A stretch of 64,000 nt of DNA from Agelaius tricolor (lineage: Eukaryota > Chordata > Aves > Passeriformes > Icteridae): NCBI GenBank assembly GCA_023055355.1, contig JALJCS010000002.1, positions 7,836,001 to 7,900,000 on the forward strand. The letters are read 5' to 3'. This document shows positions 52,829 to 64,000 of the stretch, piece after piece. Every line of letters begins with the position of its first letter. The first letter of the stretch is position 1. Made by a program: the position numbers and the translations under genes. The notes below the pieces were generated by a model, which saw only the letters and a list, made by a program, of their open reading frames with translations, was not told the DNA's origin and ran no database searches.

Positions 52829-52881
52829 TTTCTTCTTTCTCTGTTCTCAACTTTTCTTCCTCTTTTCTTCTCTTCTCCCCA
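52829..52881. repeat. Pyrimidine-rich tract
   Basis: More than 90% pyrimidine over about 53 bases, mainly 'tcttc' and 'tctcttc' words. It could resemble a splice-acceptor polypyrimidine tract, but no plausible exon follows. Confidence 0.75.
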
Positions 52882-54580
52882 CATTTAACCATTTAATGAC
52901 TGGAAGCAAAGAGGAAAATAAGAACAAAAGAATGTACAGGAAACTAATGACATAGGAAGGGGTCTGGGTAGACAAAGGCCTGTTTTTTCCATTTCATTAA
53001 AAAATCAGAAAAATGTTTTGAAACCCAAATTCTGAGGCATCTTTTTTTTTTTTAATTAATTTCTTAGAAGATCAAATACCTAATACAAGTATTTTATTTG
53101 AAATCATGCACTGGTTCTGTTAAATAAACCACTGAAAATGAATTCTCTGCCTTGTAAATGTGTCAATATCTGCTAAACAACACACAATATGAATAAATCA
53201 ATGTGGCTGAGTACTCCTGTATTTGGAGAGAAACATGCATCAATACTCTTTTGAAGTTATTTCTGTCTGATGTGTCAGAATTTGCTAATCTGTTTCATAG
53301 ACCCATCAAAGGACAGCAGAAACCAAACAAAATACAATTTAAAAATAGCTACTTATTAGGAAGAACAGATGGTGCATTCATATACCACAAAATTGCAAAA
53401 TTTTAGAAGCCTCCAATATCAAGTCCTTGAGCTGTAACTCATTTGCACTGGAAACTTAGTTAGCAAGTCAGAAAAAAACACACTCAGAATTCTGCAGAGC
53501 TGTAAAAGAAGCAAGAGCTGACACATTAAATAAAACGCGTCTATTTTTATGTCAAGTCCTGATAACAGTACATTTTTTCATTTTCAAACATAAAGAGAGA
53601 AAGAATTCAGTTCTTTCCAGGCTTGGCCAAGGCACCTGATTCACAACGGAAAATATTTTTATGTCTTATGTCAGCATTACTTTGTTCCAAAGTAAGGGCT
53701 GTGGTACTGAAATCTTTCTTTTATGATAGTGCCCATTTCTCACCAGTTCTCTCTTTCCCTTAACAGTGCTGCATGTTGGAGATGCAGCACAGAGGTGTTT
53801 CAGTTCACTCAACTTTGCACATCAGTTTTCACTTATGTCTGAATGCAAAATGACATAGTGAAGTGTGTCTTTTGAGACACAACCCAGGGAAACCATGTGG
53901 GAAGAATAAGAACTTGAAATCAGATTTTTCAAGCAAATTAGTCCAAGCCAGGCTTTTTGACTGAAATATTACCAGAAAAAAAAATGTTGATATGCATCTG
54001 AGGTGTTAGTGCAGACATTTAGGGGCCAAGGCTGAAGACTGAAATCTCCCTTTCAATTTAACTGACTATCCCTCTCTCTTGTTAGTACCTGGAATTAAAT
54101 GGCAAAATGAATGTGTTTACAGAATTAGGTTCTTGAAAGATAAATCAATAAACTTTGAAACAGACATGTGACAACACTGGAAAAATGCTGGCATTACTCA
54201 GACAAGTATGCAAGGCTTGGTACAGCAGCTGGGAAAAAGTGACATAAATTCTTAGCAATTTTCATTTCACTGGGAGCATGAACGGTGGGACAGGGTCTAT
54301 CTAGCTCTCCCCATGATTTTGTACCCTAGTTTAATGAATTCTTGAAGGCTATATGAAAAGCCATCTGTGGTATTATTTTGCACAGGCCTCAGTCCCACTG
54401 ATGTCAATTGGGCTTGAAGAATCCAACAGGGGCAGCTGCTTTAGTTCCAGCATTTACTGCCAGCATGTACCTCAAGTACCTTGGACATCTCATAACACAT
54501 CTGGAATCACAGTCTGTAGCTTCCGCACCATCCCTGTCTACTTTTTTCTTCTGCTCTTTCCCATGGTATCAAACATTGCA

Positions 54581-54584
54581 GAAG
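54581..54584. repeat. Left target-site duplication of the solo LTR (GAAG)
   Basis: GAAG directly precedes the TG of the LTR and matches the bases just after its terminal CA. The preceding two bases, CA, also match the last two bases of the LTR, so the match can be read as six bases (CAGAAG). The 4-bp reading keeps the canonical CA end and is preferred. Confidence 0.85.
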
Positions 54585-54992
54585 TGTCGGAGCCCAGGAA
54601 ATTCCTCTGGCTGCCCTGGAGGACTCGAACCCCTGCCCAGGGGGTTCAGCGACCTTCACACAGAGCCCAAGACCCCTGTGCCTTTGATGTAGCCCTTGGA
54701 AAAAACAATTACCAACCTTATATGAAGAATTACAAGCCACAAAAGTTTAAGTAGAATGATAGTGTATTTATCACAGGGTGAAAAATAAATTTTTTTGAGG
54801 TTTTTAGAATGGGGGTTCAGGGGGCAAGATGGAGGGATTTGGGCATGTCCAGCCTTTCTCCTTCTTCTTCTTGGCCTCCATTTTCTGCTGTGATGGTGGC
54901 ACTTTTAGATTGGCTTAGAATAGAAGCCCACTGTCTATCAAAGGTGATAGGTATTGGAAAGTAATTGTAACCATTGTATACATAGTTTTTAG

Positions 54993-55000
54993 TATAAAAA
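54993..55000 (+). promoter_or_regulatory. TATA box of the solo LTR promoter
   Basis: TATAAAAA lies about 408 bases into the LTR. Transcription would be expected to start some 25-30 bases downstream, near 55020-55027, in a GC-richer stretch. Its spacing to the AATAAA signal fits a normal U3-R layout. Whether the promoter is active cannot be judged from sequence. Confidence 0.7.
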
Positions 55001-55078
55001 GATAATACCACCCTGGGGGCAGGCAGAGTGCCTCTGACTGTTGGCAGGACAGGAGAAAGAATTTTATAGATAAGATAC

Positions 55079-55084
55079 AATAAA
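55079..55084 (+). terminator. Polyadenylation signal of the solo LTR (AATAAA)
   Basis: A perfect AATAAA lies 79 bases after the TATA box end and about 114 bases before the LTR end, the position expected at the 3' side of R. Cleavage would fall near 55098-55105. A second AATAAA at 54784-54789 is inside U3 and is probably incidental. Confidence 0.7.
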
Positions 55085-55198
55085 CAACCTTGAGACCAAG
55101 AAATTAAGAGCTCTGACTCCTTCTTCGAGCGCTGGGCTGGGAAAAGAGACTTTCTAATGCATCTCGGGGTCACTCTGACCAGCGAGAGTGCCGAGACA

Positions 55199-55202
55199 GA
55201 AG
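55199..55202. repeat. Right target-site duplication of the solo LTR (GAAG)
   Basis: GAAG follows the terminal CCGAGACA of the LTR and pairs with the left copy. An unmutated pair suggests the insertion is not very old, although four bases are weak evidence of age. Confidence 0.85.
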
Positions 55203-56534
55203 CTGGGTTGGTTGGATGTGAATGCTGACCATGTCTTTTATCCCTCTAACCACCTTCTGTTGCTTTTAGTTGCCACCCCTTACGCAGGATGTGTTGGAAG
55301 CTGATGCTGGACCCGCAAAGTCACTTCTAGCCAGTGCCATCCTCACTGTCACTCTTCATTCAAGTCCACAGATGCTGCCTCAGCCTTTCCAACAAAAACT
55401 ACCAACAAAGGAGTAGCAGAGTTCCCTGTACCTCAGCAGAGCTTTTTGTGCCATTTCAATGCTGTGAAACACAAACAGGAGCTAACTTGAGAGCAGCACC
55501 TCTACCAGGTAAATCTGCTCATTAATCAGGGAGGAGATAAGCTAAGCTGGCTCCATCTTTGCAGCTGGATACAGGTCTCTGGATTAGGAGACAAGTCAAC
55601 AAAGTCTGTGTGTAGTTGTTCGTAAGAGTGCAAAAGAGAGATTATTTTCCTTTCCCTTGTTTTAATCTTCAGGGAAAGGTCAAAATCAATTTAGAAGACA
55701 TCTATATCTTGTTCCAGTGAAGAGAAAAACAATATTTCAGCTTACCCAAAGGAACAGTTGACACACATCTCACATATGATTGGCTATGAATATTAGAGAC
55801 CCAAGGAGAACACTTTTTTTTTGCCCTTATAGTAGGGGTTTTTTTGCATCAGGCAATACCCTCTGCTGTCAAACATTTCTGAGAAATCAGTGCAAGTCAG
55901 GGTAGCCCCATTTCACAACTTTGTTCTCTCTCTCCAATACAGAAATCCGCTTTATTAGGTTTGACTCAGTGCCCACCTGGCTCAAAGATGACATAGCTAT
56001 TCACTGATGTCACCTATGGATTTCAGGGTAGAGCACTGTGGGCTGGGACCTGTTCCTTTCTATATGTTTGATATAACATAAAGAAACTTCAGCTGACCCC
56101 TCCTGACTTTCTCAACAGTCAAACTCAAACTGAGAAATAGTCTTAAACCAGCTCTGTCAAGGAATGCCAGTGCTGTCTAAATGATCCAGCTTTCTGATGG
56201 GAGTCACACATGGAATGCATTCACAAGGTTTCTTCAAACTGGGAGTGAGTACAGTGAGAACTGATCTACAGTGAGATCCTGGCATGCACTCCAAAACTAT
56301 TGAAAGTAATAGCCTCAGTGCTGTTTCTACATCCTTTTAAACTACACTAAAATTCTCGTTTCTGGTAATTCAATTCTTGAAATTTTTCCTTGAGTTAGCC
56401 TACGCTTCCCCTTTCTTTTTTTTTCAGAGGAGATTTCCGAATGAAAAATTGTCCTGGAAGAGATATAAATAACATCTGGGTGTGAAAAGATTTTTCAACA
56501 GCTGACTAAGTCAGAAAAGAGCACGAAGAATTAA

Positions 56535-56547
56535 TTTTTTTTTTTTT
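56535..56547. repeat. Poly-T tract
   Basis: Thirteen thymines after 'ttaa'. No retrogene features adjoin it. Confidence 0.85.
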
Positions 56548-59478
56548 GTCAGTATAATAGTCGAAACTGGTAATCTTTTCCTCTTGAGTCAGCCCAGCTA
56601 TGTGAGGGTAGTAGGCCAGGCTGCAGGAGCTAGCCTCATTCAACATTTCATGGGAATCAAATTCTCCTCAGCCTAGCTTCCATCCTTCTTCTTTCTTCCC
56701 TCTGATTTGCTACCTCCTCAGGATAACCTAGAGTTGATTCATGGTAATTAGGCTGTTCTAGAAACTCGGATTAAGATGATGAGCTTCTCCTCCCAAGAGC
56801 TTCCTTTATGCTATTTTCTTTACCACACCTTCAGTTTATTGTACAGCTCTCATACAGTGCATCTTTTTCCTGCTTGCCTCAAGGAACATATCAGAAGTCT
56901 GTTATGTATCTATGGGGAAACAATTGGTAAATAGCTGTCCTGCTATTCTTCTGTGAGAATTTCGTATTCTCTTAAGCAAATTCGATACTGAATACATTTC
57001 CCTCTGTTTAGTATGGTTTCATCCCTCAAATGCTACTCCATGAGGATTGTCAGTAGATGCTTCCTGCATATTTTTCCCACCATCCAATTTCTGGCCTCTC
57101 CATATCAACCTGTCCTCTGAGCTCACACCCACCTCTTTTATCATTTACACACGGCATAATGTCTTGGGAACAATCTCATTTCCTTAGAGAAAATCCCCGA
57201 GACTTTTGCACTTAACCATTTCTCATAAATTAGACTGCCTGTACCTGTCCTTTGCTGCACCCTCCTTTGCTCCACCCTCATTGCATCTTATTGGATGCTA
57301 ATCTGAGAATACATCTGCTTCTAAACCCTTTACTCAGCTGGGAAGCATAATAGTACTTCAAGGTGAATAGCATCCTGAGAATAAATTGTTCACTATTGAA
57401 CTGCCACTAAATTAAACTCTAGGCTGAGAACTTTGAACTGATCACCCTGCTCTGCTCATCTTGGTGCATTACTGTGGCCTTCCCCATTTTGGAAAGCAGT
57501 TCTTTGCTGGGAGCTTCTTGGTCTTTCCTTAGTGTCAGAAAGGCACTTGCCACAAGAGGCTGTACGGATTGAGCCTCTTCCCTCTTATTTCCCTCTGGCA
57601 CCAGTCTCACCTCTGTCTTGTTGCCTCTTCCAGATGTAGTTCCCTAGAACACATGGTGATTAGAGACATCCTCCAGCCCAAGTTTTCTAGCCTTGAGGCT
57701 TTGTGGCCCGGAGAATGGACTCCCTATGGATCACCTGCATGATACTACAGGCTCAAGGTCTGGAGAACTTCCATGTTTGGTAAGACAGTGAAATATTTGC
57801 CTGGACAAGAGCAGGATTTCACTATATAAGTAATTTCATTCATTCAGTAACAGCTAGTTAAAGCTAATAATGTCTCAGTTATTCCTTTCCATAACTGATC
57901 CTGTGACCCAGTCCAAGGCTTCCTCAGCCTGGAGGACACCAGAGGGGAATTTCACTCTTGGGAAGCACCTCTTCTGCCTGTGGTGAGGACAAACCTTGGT
58001 GACCAGGCCACAGAGGGCTTTGGAGTAACCACAGAGAACCTCATAACAAAACCTCATATTTGTGTACAAGCTTCCAGGGAAGAATGGAAAATGAAACATC
58101 AGCCAACACTTCCTGTAGATCCACCCTTGTGCACATGCTTGGGTAGTGGTGTTTCATTTTTATGGTTAGTGGTTCTCATCAGAAATGAAAAAGAAGCTGT
58201 CCAATGGTTGCACAAGAGAAATATGAGCTCTGGAGTGTCCTGACTGCTCTGTAAAGAGGTCTGCTGTAAAAGCATCAGCAACCTGCTCTAATAGCCCCAG
58301 GATGAGATTTCATAGGATTCTCCATCATGTGGCGATCATGACAAGCTCTTGCAGAACAGGTCTGGGACCAAATGCTTTACATGAGATCCTGCCTATTGGG
58401 ACACTCTATTTGGGTAAACACTGACTTGCTCCTTCAGATCAGCAGAGCCAGCTTTGCACTGAACAGAACCATAAAGTAAAATCATTGATGAGTACAGTAG
58501 ACTCTAGCAACTTTTGGCCACAGGCAGCTGAGGCCATAGCAGAATTTTGTACCCCAGCTCTCTGCTGTGCTGTAACCAGATGGCAGCAGGTGAAGAACAT
58601 GTGTGCTGGCAGTGGGGACCTCTGTCTCTGGCAGAGGCAGCAAATCCTCAGAAACAGACCAGCTGGGCTCCCTGTAGAGGTTGGATACTCAGAGCCATAA
58701 CTGTGATTTCTATTCCACCGTCACCTTTAAGATGCTGCCATTTCCTACCATGCTGCTTACCATCCAGAAGTTCCCCACCTTGCCTTTCTGCCCTCATTTT
58801 TAACAGTTTTCTCTTCCTGGAGAGACTACCCCAAGGGGCTGAGAGTAAAATCTGGGGACTGTCCTGCTTCCTACTCAGTGTTCATCTAGACTGACCTGCT
58901 TCTCAGATGCTTTCCCTTTCCCAAGCCTCATTTCTGTAGCAATTCCTGATGTTGTCTGGGCAGGGTGCTCGGAAGAGACGGAAATGAGCATTTGCAGACA
59001 CTTTGAACTGTCTCCTGAGAAAATGGAAGAAAACTAAAGGATAGCCAGACAGCAGGGATTATTGATTTTATAGCTATTTCAACAGCTTCATCAGTGGTGG
59101 CATGTAAAAAGAGCTCATCATTTATAAATTGACTCTTCCAGGGATCAAAGGCTTGTCAGGCAACAATTAGTTCTGGTAATTTATCAGATGTTTGAGCTTG
59201 TCAGGTGGAGAGAGAAGGCTAGTTCTGCATCAGCTCCCTTGCAAAGTTGTAGCTGTAGCCAGGGCCAGGTAGGATGTGCAGGTCACTCATTTGCTAAATA
59301 TTTCATGTCCTTCAGTGTTCCATCAGTCTTTCTGATACCTGATCCAATTTGGTTGGGCTGTCAGCTGAAAAGGAGGCATCTCTTAGCACACTAATGTCAC
59401 CCCAGCCACAGGTTCTTTGTCTCCTTAACAATGTCCCTGTCAAATCCCTGCTGAGCAACTAAATGAACTGGAATGCAG

Positions 59479-59524
59479 CAAAAAGAAGGAAAAAAGAAAA
59501 AAAAACCAAAAACCAACCAAAACC
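59479..59524. repeat. A-rich low-complexity tract
   Basis: Purine-rich 'aaaagaaggaaaaaagaaaa' passes into 'accaaaaaccaaccaaaac'. Confidence 0.85.
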
Positions 59525-62362
59525 CTTGGTCTGTCTTTAATTAGCCCATAAACCATCCAGAGCTTTCCAACTGTGCTGTCCATCCAGAGAGGGAAAACTG
59601 AGGGCAAATATAATCTCTCCTTGCAGACCTCATGGTAAAAATAATTCCATGTTAACAGCAAGAGCTGATTTGAACAGATGAGAAGCTTGAGCAAAAGCAG
59701 CCATTCTGTGTAGCAGTGCCTGGTGCAGGTGTTAAGAGCAGCTGCACACTTTACAAAGCATCCTTTGCAAGGGCACCTACAGAATTTGGCTATACTGACG
59801 AGAACTCTGATAGTTTAAGTGGCAATAAAAAAGACAGATACCAAGGCAGAGAGCCCTTTGATTCTGGATTCTTCTGACAATGGGGAGTGGATCCAAAATG
59901 TGTTGTACAACATTGAAAAGACCTTCATTGCAATACCCTACATTGCATGTGCACACATTTGCTGCCTACAAGCACACATGCCAGGTTGATAAATGCCTTG
60001 AATTTCCCCTGATGTACCTGATCACGTACACCTGATAATGTATTTATACAATCACATTCTTTTAAGAACAGTACCTTTCGTATTTGCTATGTGGTGGGAC
60101 TCAATCCTGAACTTTCCTATGCTGACAGCTTCATTTTGCAACTTTTTTTTCCAATCTACTTCTCTGTATAACCACCAGTTTAGTTAATTTATAATGTGGG
60201 CCACCAAAGAATATCCAGTAGAAGTGCAAACTGTTCCAGGAATTTCACATATGCAGGTTGTTTTAAAGTACATATGAACTTACATCCCTTAATCACATTT
60301 CATGGTTCTTCAGACATTCAGGGAACACAGGCTGAAAAAATAGCTACTATCAGAGCTTCATACAGAAGCAGCTCACAAAAGTTGTGTTTGGTAACAGGGA
60401 CAGCACAGAAATACTTGTGTAAACAAAAATAAAGGAAAGACTGTAGCTTGCTTAGAAAGTTGAACCCTGTGCATGTATAGGCATTTATAGAAACATCTTT
60501 GGAGAAAAATAATTGCTGGGCAGAAAGTGGTTAGTTCAAAGAATACATTTTTTACTGTATAGTAATATCTAGCCAACTTTCTGACTTGCCTAAAGGGTCA
60601 ACACCAGAACCAGCAATCTATAATCTATTGCCAATTCAGGGCAAAGGACGGCGCTCATGAACAATTTGCTTTTCAGCCAGGTGAAAGACGTCCTTGTGCT
60701 CATGACGAAGCAGACTAAGGGTGAAGTGAAATTAAATTAACAGCTTTAATGCACATTTGGAAGCCACTGGAAAGCACATAGCTGCAAAGTGTCCAGCTGG
60801 ATGTGTACCGAGAATGACATAATGGTTAGCAGAGACCCAGAAGGAAAAACAGCAGGCCAAGTCCTCAGGAAAAGCCATAAGATTTTAGAAAGATAGTGGA
60901 TTAAAATTTCTGGGAAAACTAAGAAAATGTTCTTCTTATGAAAACATGGAAGAAACATGGATGTCTGCTGCGGTGTCTGTGAATTTCATATCTGTAGGCT
61001 ATTGCTGCATGACTGATACAATAAAACCTTTCAGCTGGTGAAATCAGGGCTGTTCCTCCAAACTCTCCTGAATAATGCCAGTTTAGTCCATCTACAGGGA
61101 AGCTGGGATGACTGGACAGCACTCCCAGCTGAGATGCTTTCTCAGAAAAATATGCTGTGAGGTACTGATAAGACCAGTGGAGTCATTTTGAGATGGTGCC
61201 TATGGAAAGAGCAGCTGGCACAGCAAAGCGGCCCCAATGTGGAACCTGCAGCCATGTGGGACGGGAGGTTTACATTTCCAGAGGACTGATCAGGGCTGCT
61301 GGTGTGGCTTGTGACATGCAGCCACCCTTCTCCTGTCCCCAAAAGGGCACACTGGCATCGTCATTGAGCATTGCAGGCTCTGATCAGCCCAGCATTGATC
61401 CCTCCTGCCAGCAGCATGGGTTCTTTCATTCCTGCTTGCCTGGCTGCATAATTAGGTTAACTGCCTGATGGATGTGCTGGGCAGCCCATGTGCAAGGAAA
61501 GAGAGTCTCCTTTGAGGTGACATAAGAGGTACAATCATAAGGGGAAAACCCACAGGGAACTCTCAAGGCACCTCTCCAGCACATATAATGTCATGGTTCT
61601 CGTTCTGTGCTTGTTTATGGAACTCGAGGGAAATCCTCCCACAGGCAAATCCACACCTTAAAGGCCTACACATTTCTGATAAGAATAAGGCACACACCAT
61701 TTGTCCAACTTCTCTGTCTGCTTTAGTTTGCTGTCTAGTTTGTGAATATCACTGCTTTATACTCCTGCTAGAAATAAGGGAAGATTAAAATACGAAACAA
61801 AAGACAATCTCTTGCAACAATAGGATTGAAAGGAAGATATGATGACAAGAGGAGAAGCTCTTGCCCATCAAAACATTCAATACATGTGACTACCTCTGCA
61901 CAAGAAGTCCTTAGAGCACTCCTTTTTTTTTCATGATGGATATTTCATCAAGTCCTGGGTTAAATTGTGTTTGTGAAAAGAGATGGAGAAAGCAGAGGAG
62001 GATGTAAATCAAACCTATACGACCAAAAATACAGTGCTGCTTTCTTCTTGCCAGATTAGAAGTTGGATTTGTCTCTGGTGACTGGCACAAATGTACATTT
62101 TTCCTTTAGCTAGGAAAAAAGTTCCTTTTAGGGTTGTTTTTTTTACTTTCTTTCCTTGGAGAGAAACACAACAACAACAACAGTGTGGGCTTGAATTACA
62201 GTTGATGTAAGCCCCCAAAATAGCTGGAGAAGTCAATGAAACCACAAGCTCCATGAGGCTCATCCATTTCTGAATGCAGCTTTTTTGAGCCAGAGGCAAA
62301 CTGCCCTATCACTTACCAAAGTGATATTTATCTAATTTATTACTATCAAATGCTTTCAGGGA

Positions 62363-62410
62363 GGAAAAAAACCCATCCAAATAAAAACAAAACCCATCTA
62401 AACCCAGCCC
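62363..62410. repeat. A/C-rich degenerate repeat
   Basis: Variants of 'aacccatccaaa' occur twice (62370 and 62391 region), followed by 'aaacccagccc'. Confidence 0.65.
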
Positions 62411-62565
62411 AAGAAAACAAAGAGCCACTAAAGACCTGTGCTAGCATCAGCAAACCAGTGTCTGTCCCCAGCGTGGCAATACCAGACAGAAGGAAGCCCT
62501 TCTGGGTCAAATTCTGCTCTCATTTGCACTGCCAGAAGTGATGCCTCTAAAGCTGAGGGAATTGT

Positions 62566-62585
62566 TGGCTGGCTGGCTGGCTGGC
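62566..62585. repeat. (TGGC)5 microsatellite
   Basis: Five perfect tetranucleotide units. Confidence 0.93.
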
Positions 62586-64000
62586 CCAGTGGACTTCATG
62601 CAGAACTCAGGTCTCCTTGACCTGATCAGAGCAGAGGAGCCTGTCCCAGGCACTAAGACATACCAACTGATTGTTTAACCATATTGAGCAAAATAGGCTT
62701 CCCTACCATTTTTCACCTAGCTCAGATTTGATCAGAGATATAAAATAAAGAAAGACATGAACACTCATCCTGGCTACGGTTCTGCAATGTCGTTTGCACG
62801 ATGTTTACCTCAGGAAAAACGATCTTGCCACTATCTTTGTACTTTATCTGCAGCTTTCTGTCTCTCTGCATACTTACACTTAGCACCACAGCTTCCCAGC
62901 ATTCTCCTCTAATTAATCAAAAAGTCGGTCCTTTTGTCTCCTAGGTCACGAAGGAAGAACAGTACATTAAATAAAGATATTGGCTGAGGATGGAAGCTGG
63001 ATTTCTACCCAAGGAGCCTAATAATAGTTCCTTGATGCAGGCCAAGTAAAAATTGATATGGTTTTATATACACAGAGGCAAACAGTTGAGTGTGAAAAGA
63101 GTAAACACCAGATAGCATTCAAACAGTGGTTTATCCAGTCATTCTGTGTTTGTAAATATAGAAATGTGTTTTGGTGGCTAAATTTATCCTAATGTAAGGA
63201 AACATGAACAAAGAGGTTGGTATTTGGTAACTTCTATAGGCAACATTAGGACATCCTGCATGATAATGTGGTACAGATTAGGGTTGCCATTTCTGGAAAA
63301 ATTAGGTCAGAATTATGTAGATAAGATGGAAAGAATTTCAGTAGCATTGTAGTATTTTCCTGACTTGAAGCCTGACTCACACGTCAAAGCTTTGTTTTAT
63401 TGTATACCTTGTTTTGATCTATAGTCAAAACAGCCTTTATCCAGAGAAAATGAAAATAAACCAGCTGAGAAAGAAAGAATTACAGTCAGAATTGAATAAA
63501 AATAAGTACAGCAAGCCTAATTTTGGAGAATAGTTGTCTTTTCCTGTGAAACTTTCCAATTCCAGAAATGGCCATCCTGAACCCAGGAAATATCAGAGGA
63601 GGGAGATATACTTTGAAAACAGGTCAGGAATGGAGCTTTTCCTTGCTCTCGGTGTGAGATGGAATTTCAGTCATATGTCAGGTGTATTTTGGGCCACACT
63701 GGAAAGTGGTGTCTCTCTTCCCTATACACTTCCCTTTATGCCTCTCAAATTTCATCCTGGATTAGAAGAACCTCTCACTTAAAAAGGAGATAGATCATGA
63801 TCATGAAAGGTTCCCTTTTTCAGGGCACTAAGATTAGTGTTAGTTAGAAGACCAAGAGCTTTGACTCTGCAGCCTTGCCTCTGCAGTCAGCACAATGTTT
63901 CCTTTGGCTTCAGGTAGAATATTTTTTTACTCAGTTCGTTTATTATAAGTAAGAATGTACTTTTACACTGCTCTGTGTTCGGTGCCATAAATCCCAGCAC

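Larger units (their letters stand above)
50476..54580. other. Unique sequence with microsatellites, no gene seen
   Basis: Apart from the TC, GA and pyrimidine tracts, only short overlapping frames are found. The end of this stretch is the pre-insertion left flank of the solo LTR. Confidence 0.55.
54585..55198 (+). mobile_element. Solitary LTR of an avian endogenous retrovirus, structurally complete
   Basis: A 614-bp element starts TGTCGG and ends CCGAGACA, so its ends are short imperfect inverted repeats of the canonical TG...CA form. The same four bases, GAAG, lie immediately outside both ends (54581-54584 and 55199-55202), as expected of an integrase-made target-site duplication. Inside are a TATA box (54993-55000) and, about 85 bases further on, an AATAAA signal (55079-55084). 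This gives an inferred U3 of about 440 bp, R of about 80 bp and U5 of about 100 bp. No primer-binding site, gag, pol or env follows the right end; unique sequence begins at once. It is therefore a solo LTR left by recombination between two LTRs. The sequence resembles songbird LTRs, but I cannot assign a named family. A 4-bp duplication favours a class I (gammaretrovirus-like) origin. Confidence 0.92.
55203..64000. other. No gene seen; unique sequence with minor simple repeats
   Basis: The right flank of the LTR runs directly into unique sequence. The longest frame is 115 codons (58547-58894) and is overlapped by others in different frames. No CR1 tail, LTR or RNA gene was recognised; the simple repeats at 56535, 59479, 62363 and 62566 are listed separately. 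Confidence 0.55.

Noticed and set aside
52829..52881. Pyrimidine tract as a splice acceptor
   Set aside because: No AG followed by an open, protein-like exon and donor.
54353..54754. 133-codon plus-strand frame
   Set aside because: Its second half is inside the U3 of the solo LTR; no known protein resembles it.

Overview
The window reads as non-coding DNA from a bird, most likely a songbird. CpG is rare throughout, long reading frames are absent, and at least seven fragments of CR1, the dominant avian LINE, can be read directly from their 3' ends (the 'ggtcccttcca...cattctgtgattctg' type of ending, or its reverse complement). One complete solitary retroviral LTR of avian type is also present. 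I found no exon, tRNA, rRNA or other gene I can defend. The longest open frame is about 148 codons and shows no recognisable family, so the window is best described as intergenic or a large intron.

Layout. 0-9 kb: unique sequence with a cluster of homeodomain-type TAATTA sites near 5.5 kb. 9.36-10.12 kb: an old antisense CR1 that keeps a decayed piece of the reverse-transcriptase domain. 11.0-11.2 kb: an ancient amniote MIR-like repeat. 13-20 kb: unique AT-rich sequence with two possible conserved elements and A/T-rich low-complexity tracts. 21.5-22.8 kb: an internally deleted CR1 and a (TA)n microsatellite. 23-31 kb: unique sequence and ancient repeat scraps. 31-34 kb: an ancient repeat module beside a strong-looking candidate regulatory element, then three CR1 3' ends in the same orientation. 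36-45 kb: a short tandem duplication, MIR-like remnants, a CR1 end at 39.6 kb, and the best-looking candidate enhancer block at 41.4-42.3 kb. 49-52 kb: microsatellites and one antisense CR1. 54.585-55.198 kb: the solo LTR, flanked by a GAAG target-site duplication. 55.2-64 kb: unique sequence with minor low-complexity tracts.

Because there are no genes, the functional interest is regulatory: candidate conserved elements, judged by eye from homeobox, POU, GATA and FOX-type motifs in repeat-free AT-rich sequence, and the promoter and polyadenylation signals still present in the solo LTR. I did not find a new multi-gene system. Repeat identities come from remembered consensus endings and structure, not from a database search.
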